Source of the DNA: Dehalococcoidia bacterium
Lineage (GTDB): Bacteria > Chloroflexota > Dehalococcoidia > Tepidiformales > Tepidiformaceae
Length of the DNA: 34,182 nt
Assembly (NCBI GenBank): GCA_022827945.1
Contig: JAJEIT010000081.1
Location: forward strand, 1-34,182
Direction: 5' to 3'
Positions 24,755 through 31,252 of the stretch are shown here, one piece after another. The stretch's first letter is position 1. Every line of letters starts with the position of its first letter. Position numbers and translations under genes: made by a program. The notes under the pieces were generated by a model. The model worked only from the letters and a program-made list of their open reading frames with translations. It was not told the origin of the DNA and made no database searches.

Positions 24755-27292
24755 CTATTCGGGGGTGATGTTCTCCAGGAGGATGCTGCGGGTGTCGTAG
24801 TAACCGCCCCAGAGGGAGTGAGCCTCCACCGGGTTGCCCGCCAGGTCGCGCAGCACGGGCGCGCCCGGCCGGTCTTCCCAGAGGTAGAAGGCGTGGTTGT
24901 GCTGCACTCCCGGCTTCGCAATGTACGGGATCCCATTCCAACTCTGGCCCATACGAACGATCACCTTGTTGCCCTCGATCTCCACGCCGCCGTTGGCAGA
25001 GAAGGAGTGCTTATGGCCGTTGCGCAGGGTGAGCGTGACCCGGAACCAGCCGCCAAAGGACGTCGGGTCCATCGCTTCACTGAAGTAGACGTACAGCGTG
25101 TCGCCGTCGACTTGCCCCCTCACCAGTCGGGGCGGCGTGGTGTCCTCCATCACCGAGACATCGGAGAAGCTGTCCACTTCGTTGCCTACGACGTCGATCA
25201 ACTTGTTGCTCTGGCCCGTCGTCGGCTTCTCATAGCTCACCTTCACGTCGGTATCGCTCTCCAGCACCGCGCTCGCCAGGGACAGCGTCACCGTGACGCT
25301 GCTGATGACGGGCGCGCCGGTCAGGCCGATCGATTCCTCCGTCCCACCCTCAGGCGTTCTGACGACGGCGAACTGTTCATTCGACAGCGACGCCGCCGCT
25401 CCCAGTTCCTCGTCGAACGTGAGCGTCAGCGTGGTCCCGTCCGCAACTGCGGTCAGCAGCGTCGGCGGAGTGCAGTCCAAGCGGTGATTGGCGTTGCGCC
25501 TGAGTCCGGTGTGCGCGAGCAGCGCATTGTCGCCATCCGAGGCCGAGACGATCGCGCCGCCGTTCAGCGCCAGCGAGTTGGCCGGCACGGCGACGCCTTC
25601 CTGCGAGTCGTCGCCCTCGGCCACCGTGTACGCGAAGACCAGCGTCGTTGAGCCGCTGCCGCTCTCGTAGCTCGCCCAGCGCTCGTCCCCGTCGCCCTCC
25701 TGCAGGTCCAGCTTGAGCCGCGGTGCGCCGGTCACGGTCACCGCCTCGCTCAGCCTGAGCGTCACGCGGATCACCTCGCCCTTGGCGTACGAACGATCGT
25801 CGCCCGCGTCCGAACTGATCGCGATGTAGGTCACCGCCGGCGCCGCCGGCCGCTGCGCCGGGTACAGCCAGTTGACCCGGTGCGCGCTCTGGTGGTCCAG
25901 GCCGTCGTGCGCCAGCGCCGCGTTGGCCTGCGTCGAGGTGGACCTGATCGTGCCGCCGTTCAGCCGAAGCGAGTTGGCCAGAACCGCGATGCCCTGCATC
26001 GAGTAGTTCGGCTCGATGACGGTGTGAACGAAGGTCAGCGTGTCCGTGCCGCTCCCGCTCACGTAGGGCACGACCTTCGTGCCCCAGTAGGCGGGGTCCA
26101 TGTCGATGTTGAGGTAGGGCGAACCCGTGACGTCGACGGTTTCGCTGAAGGTCAGCGATACGTGGACCGTCTCGCCCAGCTCGTAGAAGTCGTCCGAACC
26201 CGCGTCCGACGTGACCTCCACATCGGTCACGGCCGGGCCGGTCGCCTGGTCAGACCCGGAGTTCTGGGGGGCGATGGAGTTGGCCGGATCGTCGTCGAGG
26301 TTCAGCTGCGTCAGCGCCGCACCGGGTTCCTCCTTGGGTTCCCAGGCAATGACGAAGTCGCCCTGTACCGAGGCCGAGAGGCCCGAGGGGTCGGTGGCGG
26401 TCAGCGTGACCGTGATCACCGGGTTCGCCTGCAGCGCCGGCTCGAGCGCGTCCCAGTCGTCCTCGTCGTCGACCTCGATGAACACCCGTTGCGACGCCTC
26501 GCGCGGTCCTGGACTTTGCGCGGCCAGCAGGTCGCTGCGCCCCCACGAGCCGATCACCAGGTCGTCCACCAGCTCCGCGCGGCCGCCGGTGATCGACACC
26601 GTGTACGTGAGCTGATCGCCGTCCGGATCGGAGAACAGGCCGGCGAAGATCTTGCTCACCAGCACGCCGCGCGGCGCGTTGTGCTCTGCGACGAACCGTT
26701 GGTGGTTCTGCGTCCCCGTGTTGACCAGCGGGGCCTGGTTCGGCGCGGGCGGCGAGAGCTGCCAGTCCACCTTGTGGGCTGGATCGTGCCCCTTGCCGAC
26801 GTGCGATAGGTCCGCGGCGGCCTGCGAGGCGGTCGAGGTGATCGAGCCGCCGTTGAGCTCCAGGGTGTTGGCTAGCACCGCGATGCCCTGGCTGGAGTAG
26901 TTCGGTTCGACGACGGTGTAGGCGAAGGTCAGGCCGCTGGTGCCGCTGCCGCTCTCGTAGGACGCCCACTTCCGGCCCCAGTCGGCCGGGTCCATGTCGA
27001 TGGCGAGTCGCGGCGTGCCCGTCACGGCCACCGCCTCGCTGAAGCTCAGCGTGACGCGGATGGTCTCGCCGAGGCCGTAGCCGCCGTCGCCGCCGGGGAC
27101 GGAGGAGACGGTGACGAGTGCCACCGATGGCGCGCCCTCGTTCGTGGCGAAGCCGGGTGCGGGGGTCAGCGCCAGGAGAGCGGCGAGGGCGACGAGGAGC
27201 AGCGCCAGGCGGCGTCGCAGCGACATCGCCGCCACCGCTGCTGCCAGCGTCGCGGCCTGTTCAGGCGTGCTTCGTGCGAGGGCCAACGACAC
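24755..27292 (-). CDS. Secreted multi-domain SwmB-repeat surface protein (845 aa)
   Basis: This protein starts at GTG 27292 with GGGAGA 6 nt upstream; start and leader are conserved in the paralogue next door. A Sec signal peptide has R-R-R-L-A then a Leu/Ala core at about 29-42 and likely cleavage after G-F-A near 49. Next are: a ~115-residue repeat unit (I-D-M-D-P-A-D-W-G ... L-A-N-T-L-E-L-N-G-G) at ~56-175; a cadherin-like beta-sandwich at ~190-335 (F-S-D-P-D-G-D-Q-L-T-Y); two more copies of the repeat at ~365-480 and ~490-610; and two SwmB-like domains at ~615-715 and ~718-840 (T-L-T-L-T-F-D-E-E-L; R-D-L-A-G-N). No sortase signal or C-terminal membrane anchor is seen. Such acidic beta-sandwich proteins usually serve adhesion or extracellular binding, but the ligand is unknown. 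Confidence 0.85.
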   Translation of the reverse strand: MSLALARSTPEQAATLAAAVAAMSLRRRLALLLVALAALLALTPAPGFATNEGAPSVALVTVSSVPGGDGGYGLGETIRVTLSFSEAVAVTGTPRLAIDMDPADWGRKWASYESGSGTSGLTFAYTVVEPNYSSQGIAVLANTLELNGGSITSTASQAAADLSHVGKGHDPAHKVDWQLSPPAPNQAPLVNTGTQNHQRFVAEHNAPRGVLVSKIFAGLFSDPDGDQLTYTVSITGGRAELVDDLVIGSWGRSDLLAAQSPGPREASQRVFIEVDDEDDWDALEPALQANPVITVTLTATDPSGLSASVQGDFVIAWEPKEEPGAALTQLNLDDDPANSIAPQNSGSDQATGPAVTDVEVTSDAGSDDFYELGETVHVSLTFSETVDVTGSPYLNIDMDPAYWGTKVVPYVSGSGTDTLTFVHTVIEPNYSMQGIAVLANSLRLNGGTIRSTSTQANAALAHDGLDHQSAHRVNWLYPAQRPAAPAVTYIAISSDAGDDRSYAKGEVIRVTLRLSEAVTVTGAPRLKLDLQEGDGDERWASYESGSGSTTLVFAYTVAEGDDSQEGVAVPANSLALNGGAIVSASDGDNALLAHTGLRRNANHRLDCTPPTLLTAVADGTTLTLTFDEELGAAASLSNEQFAVVRTPEGGTEESIGLTGAPVISSVTVTLSLASAVLESDTDVKVSYEKPTTGQSNKLIDVVGNEVDSFSDVSVMEDTTPPRLVRGQVDGDTLYVYFSEAMDPTSFGGWFRVTLTLRNGHKHSFSANGGVEIEGNKVIVRMGQSWNGIPYIAKPGVQHNHAFYLWEDRPGAPVLRDLAGNPVEAHSLWGGYYDTRSILLENITPE

Positions 27293-27298
27293 GCTCCG

Positions 27299-27389
27299 TC
27301 TCCCGGACGTACTATGGCCTGCACTCTACCGAACCGAGCGTAACCAATCCGTGACTATCGGCGTCTCTATCCATGATGTTCTGTGACTT
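27299..27389 (-). promoter_or_regulatory. Conserved promoter/regulator block upstream of the 845-aa gene
   Basis: Reading on the minus strand, GTCAC (27355-27351) and GTTAC (27344-27340) form a direct repeat with 11-bp period. A candidate -10 TAGAGT (27328-27323) and the RBS GGGAGA (27304-27299) follow. A further AAGTCAC lies at 27389-27383. All elements have identical spacing upstream of the 1208-aa paralogue, while the bases between them differ. GTnAC direct repeats one helical turn apart resemble sites of the actinobacterial response regulator MtrA. Placement just upstream of the -10 would suit an activator. Confidence 0.55.
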
Positions 27390-27485
27390 CCCGGGACGGA
27401 CACTTGGAGAGCGTGGGCCATCGCCGCGTGAGGCGCTGCTGGCCCCACCAGGGTTGCCCCGCCCCCGTCCAGGATGGCGCGAGCG

Positions 27486-30400
27486 CTAGCGCGTGAGGTT
27501 CTCCAACCGCACCCACCTGGTCGCCCCGAACGACGCCCAGGACCCCTGATTCAGGTGCGGAATGCTGACCTCATTCCCGGCCAGATCCCGTAGCCCGGCT
27601 CCGGTGTCGTCATTGCGCTTGTAGTAGTAGGCCCGGTTGTCGCCATACAACCCCGCCTGCGCTGCGAAGACCTGCGATCCGGAGGCCGTCCTGACGGTCA
27701 CCCGGTGGCCGTTGATCTCGACATCACTGTGGATCGAGAACTCAATGTGGAAGTAGGGCCTGGAGTTCAACCTCACGCGGAAATGATGATCCTCGTTGTA
27801 GGTAGCGTCGAGCGGCTCGTTGAAGACGAGCGTCATCATGTCACCATTGATCTCGCCACGCACGAGGGTTGGAGGAGTCACGTCGGGGCCGACGGACTGA
27901 TCGCTGAAGCCTGCAAACTCGACTCCCGCCGTGTCGACGATCCTGTTACCTGAGCCCGAGCCCGGCTTGTTGTAGCTGACGGTGACGCCGGTGTCGGTGG
28001 ACGACGGCGCATTCGAGAGCTGCAGCGTAAGCGTGTGTCCACTGATCAGCGGAGCGCCGCTCAGGCCTACGGTTTGTACGTTGCCCCCCGCCACGGTCTT
28101 CTTCACGACGAACGCGGTGTTCGCGAGGGATGGCGCCGCGCCGAGCGGCTTGTTGAAGTGGATCGTGAGCGTGGTCCCGCTCAGCTCCGCGCTCTTCAGG
28201 CGCAGCGGTATGTCCACCCGCTGGTTGGCGTGGTGACCCAGGCCCCTCAGAGTCCGGTCCGCATTCTTGCTGCTCTCGACCGATCGGATCGTGCCGCCCG
28301 TCAGCGAGTTGCCGATGACAGCGACGCCCCTGGTCGAGACGTTCAGCGAGTTCTCCGCCTCGGCCACGGTGTAGCTGAACACCAACGCCGACGTCCCGCT
28401 GTGGCCCGAGTAGGTCGCCCACCGCTCGTCGCCGAGTCGCGCGCCGATACCGGTGTTGTATGCGATCTTCAGGCGCGGCTCGCCGATCACCAGGACGGGT
28501 TGGTCGAACGCCACGCGGACGCTGATCGTGTCGCCGAGCCCGTACGTGGCGTCGGCACCGGGATTCGTCGAGAACTCCACTCTGGTCACTCGCGGCGGCC
28601 CGACCGTGATGTTCTCCAGTGTGATGATGCGTGTGTGGTCGGTCCCGGGCCGCAGTTCCACCTCGTTGCCGGCCAGGTCGCGCAGCACCTCAGCCCCAGG
28701 ACTCTCGTCCTTGATGTAGTAGGCGGCATTGTTCGTCACTCCCGCCAGGGCGACGCGACCAAGACCCAACCCAACTGTCACTGTGTTGCCCTTGATCTCG
28801 ACAGGGCCCGACATAGTGGACGAGTTCCTGATCCCGCCGGGGTATCTGATTGTGGCGCGGAACCAGCCGCCGAACGATGTCTCGTCCAGCGCTTCGCTGA
28901 AATAGAAGATCAACTTGTCGCCGTCGAGTTGTCCGCGCACCAGCCTGGGCGGCGTCGTATCTTTCATCGCCGAGACGTCCGAGAAGCTGTCCACCTCGTT
29001 GCCGGCGATGTCGACCAGTCTGTTGTTCGAGCCCGTCGTCGGCTTCGTGTAGCTCACCTTCACGTCGGTATCGGTGTCGAGCACGGCGCTCGCCAGCGTC
29101 AGCGTCACCGAGACGCTGCTGATGGAGGGCGTCCCGCTCAGGCCGATCGACTCCTCGCTGCCGCCTTGCGGCGTTCGCACAACCGAGAACTGAGCGTTCG
29201 ACAGGGACGCGGCCGCGCCCAGTGCTTCGTCGAAGGTGAGCGTCAGCGTGGTCCCGTCCGCAACTGCGGTCAGCAGCGTCGGCGGGCTGCAGTCGACCCG
29301 ATGCTCGGCGTCGCGCACGAGACCGGTATGTGTGAGCAGCGCATTGTTCGTGGAGTCCGACGCGGAGACGATGGCGCCGCCATTCAGGTCGAGCGAGTTC
29401 GCCGCCACGGCAACGCCTTCCTGGGAGTCGTCGCCCTCGGCCAGCGTGTACGCGAACACGAGCGTCGTCGATCCGCTCCCGCTCTCGAAGTTCGCCCACT
29501 GTTCATCGCCGGCTCCGGTCCTGAAGTCGAGCTTGATGCGTGGCGTACCGGTCACAGTCACCGCTTCACTCAGCCTGAGCGTGACGCGGATCACCTCGCC
29601 CTTCGCATAGGAACGGTCGCTGCCCGCATCCGAAGTGATCCTCACCTCCATCACCGTCGGCGATGCCGGCTGCTGCTCCACGTACTGCCAGTCGACCCGG
29701 TGTTCGCCGTCATGCTCGAGCCGGACGTGCGCCAGGTCCGCGTCCAGTTGCGTTGAGCTGGATCGAATCGTCCCGCCGTTCAGCACCAGCGAGTTGATCA
29801 GCACCGCGATGCCCTGGGTCGAGTAGTTCGGTTCGACGACGACGTGCGCGAAGGTCAGGGTGTCCGTGCCGCTGCCGCTCTGATAGGGGACGTCCTTCGT
29901 GCCCCAGTCGGCCGGATCCATGTCAATGTTCAACTGCGGCGCGCCGGTCACGTCGACCGCCTCGCTGAACGTCAGCGACACCTGAATCGTGTCGCCCAGC
30001 GCGTAGATGTCGTCGGAGCCGGGGTCCGACGTGACCTCCACGTCGGTCACGGTCGGACCGGTTGACGAATCCGCCCCTGAGTTCTGGGGGGCTATGGAGT
30101 TGGCCGGATCGTCGTCCAGATTCAACTGCGTCAGCGCCGCACTGGGTTCCTCCTTGGGTTCCCAAGTGATCAGGAAGTCGCCCTGTACCGAGGCCGAGAG
30201 GCCCGCCGGGTCGGTGGCGGTCAGCGTGACCGTGATCACCGGATTCGCCTGCAGCGCCGGCTCCAGCGCGTCCCAGTCGTCGTCGTCGTCGACCTCGATG
30301 AACACCCGCTGGCTCGCCTGGCGCGGTCCTGGACTCTGCGCGGCCAGCAGATCGCTGCGCCCCCACGAGCCGATGACCAGGTCGTCGACCAGCTCGGCGC

Positions 30401-31112
30401 GGCCTCCGGTGATGGAGACGGCGTAGGTGAGCTGGTCGCCGTCGGGGTCGGAGAACAGGCCGGCGAAGATCTTGCTGACGAGCACGCCGCGCGGGGCGTT
30501 CTGTTCGCCGACGAACCGCTCGTAGTTCCGCGCCCCGGTGTTGACCACCGGAGCCTGGTTCGGCGCCGCCGGCGGGAGCCCCCAGTTCACCTTGTGGGCT
30601 GGATCGTGCCCCTTGCCGACGTGCGACAGGTCCGCGTCGACCTGCGAGGCAGCCGACTTGATCGTCCCGCCGTTGAGCTCGAGCGAGTTGGCCAACACCG
30701 CGATGCCCTGGCTGGAGAGGTTCGGCTCCACCACCGTGTGGGCGAAACTAATGCTGCTCGTGCCGCTGCCGCTCTCGTAGGCGGCCCACTTCCGGCCCCA
30801 GTCCGCCGGGTCCATATCGATGGCGAGTCGCGGCGTGCCCGTCACGGCTACCGCCTCGCTGAAGCTCAGCGTGACGCGGATGGTCTCGCCGAGGCCGTAC
30901 GTGCTGTCGCCGCCGGGGACGGAGGAGACGGTGACGAGTGCCACCGTGGGGGCGCCCTCGTTCGTGGCGAACCCGGGTGCGGGGGTCAGGGCGAGGAGAG
31001 CGGCGAGGGCGACGAGGAGCAGCGCCAGGCGGCGCCGCAGCGAGATCGCAGCCGTGGCGGCTGTCGACGTCGGAGCCTGCTCAGGCGTGCTTCGTGCGAG
31101 GGCCAACGACAC
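27486..31112 (-). CDS. Secreted multi-domain SwmB-repeat surface protein (1208 aa)
   Basis: This is a tandem paralogue of the 845-aa gene, starting at GTG 31112 with the same leader. Its signal peptide lacks the internal Met of the other copy (Ile instead), which supports the GTG start in both. Up to about residue 840 the order is the same: repeat unit, cadherin-like domain, two repeat units, two SwmB-like domains. It then has an extra block of ~365 residues: a fourth repeat unit (Y-G-L-G-D-T-I-S-V-R-V-A-F-D, ~842-965) and two further SwmB-like domains (~968-1075 and ~1078-1205), again ending near R-D-L-A-G-N. The length difference is thus a module duplication or loss. It is secreted, acidic and rich in Thr, Ser and Gly, with no visible anchor. 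Adhesion or matrix function is inferred from architecture. Confidence 0.85.
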   Translation of the reverse strand: MSLALARSTPEQAPTSTAATAAISLRRRLALLLVALAALLALTPAPGFATNEGAPTVALVTVSSVPGGDSTYGLGETIRVTLSFSEAVAVTGTPRLAIDMDPADWGRKWAAYESGSGTSSISFAHTVVEPNLSSQGIAVLANSLELNGGTIKSAASQVDADLSHVGKGHDPAHKVNWGLPPAAPNQAPVVNTGARNYERFVGEQNAPRGVLVSKIFAGLFSDPDGDQLTYAVSITGGRAELVDDLVIGSWGRSDLLAAQSPGPRQASQRVFIEVDDDDDWDALEPALQANPVITVTLTATDPAGLSASVQGDFLITWEPKEEPSAALTQLNLDDDPANSIAPQNSGADSSTGPTVTDVEVTSDPGSDDIYALGDTIQVSLTFSEAVDVTGAPQLNIDMDPADWGTKDVPYQSGSGTDTLTFAHVVVEPNYSTQGIAVLINSLVLNGGTIRSSSTQLDADLAHVRLEHDGEHRVDWQYVEQQPASPTVMEVRITSDAGSDRSYAKGEVIRVTLRLSEAVTVTGTPRIKLDFRTGAGDEQWANFESGSGSTTLVFAYTLAEGDDSQEGVAVAANSLDLNGGAIVSASDSTNNALLTHTGLVRDAEHRVDCSPPTLLTAVADGTTLTLTFDEALGAAASLSNAQFSVVRTPQGGSEESIGLSGTPSISSVSVTLTLASAVLDTDTDVKVSYTKPTTGSNNRLVDIAGNEVDSFSDVSAMKDTTPPRLVRGQLDGDKLIFYFSEALDETSFGGWFRATIRYPGGIRNSSTMSGPVEIKGNTVTVGLGLGRVALAGVTNNAAYYIKDESPGAEVLRDLAGNEVELRPGTDHTRIITLENITVGPPRVTRVEFSTNPGADATYGLGDTISVRVAFDQPVLVIGEPRLKIAYNTGIGARLGDERWATYSGHSGTSALVFSYTVAEAENSLNVSTRGVAVIGNSLTGGTIRSVESSKNADRTLRGLGHHANQRVDIPLRLKSAELSGTTLTIHFNKPLGAAPSLANTAFVVKKTVAGGNVQTVGLSGAPLISGHTLTLQLSNAPSSTDTGVTVSYNKPGSGSGNRIVDTAGVEFAGFSDQSVGPDVTPPTLVRGEINGDMMTLVFNEPLDATYNEDHHFRVRLNSRPYFHIEFSIHSDVEINGHRVTVRTASGSQVFAAQAGLYGDNRAYYYKRNDDTGAGLRDLAGNEVSIPHLNQGSWASFGATRWVRLENLTR

Positions 31113-31118
31113 GCTCCG

Positions 31119-31209
31119 TCTCCCGGACGTACTGCAGTTTGAACTCTACCTGACACGATGTAACTGCAACGTGACCTCTCACCTCGATTGCCATCACCGT
31201 TTGTGACTT
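31119..31209 (-). promoter_or_regulatory. Conserved promoter/regulator block upstream of the 1208-aa gene
   Basis: On the minus strand, GTCAC (31175-31171) and GTTAC (31164-31160) repeat with 11-bp period. The candidate -10 TAGAGT is at 31148-31143 and the RBS GGGAGA at 31124-31119. AAGTCAC lies at 31209-31203. Distances to the start codon (48, 31 and 7 nt) and between elements (32 nt) equal those of the neighbouring paralogue. Conservation of elements against a diverged background points to function. Confidence 0.55.
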
Positions 31210-31252
31210 ATCGAAAACGGTCACCTCGGGAGCGTGGACACCCGGCGGCCGC

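Larger units (their letters stand above)
24755..31133 (-). repeat. Tandem gene duplication
   Basis: The genes at 24755-27292 and 27486-31112 are direct copies. Similarity is strongest in the first ~500 codons and in the 40 nt upstream of each start (27259-27313 against 31081-31133, nearly identical). The copies differ by scattered substitutions and by one extra repeat-SwmB-SwmB block in the longer gene. Long identical stretches make this region liable to recombination and to assembly collapse. Confidence 0.8.

Noticed and set aside
27365-27420. Riboswitch upstream of the surface genes
   Set aside because: Conservation between the two leaders is in short spaced blocks like protein-binding sites, and no known riboswitch core or covarying stem could be traced.
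28035-29756. Plus-strand open frame (573 codons) within the 1208-aa gene
   Set aside because: It is a shadow frame; its repeats merely mirror the repeats of the real minus-strand gene.
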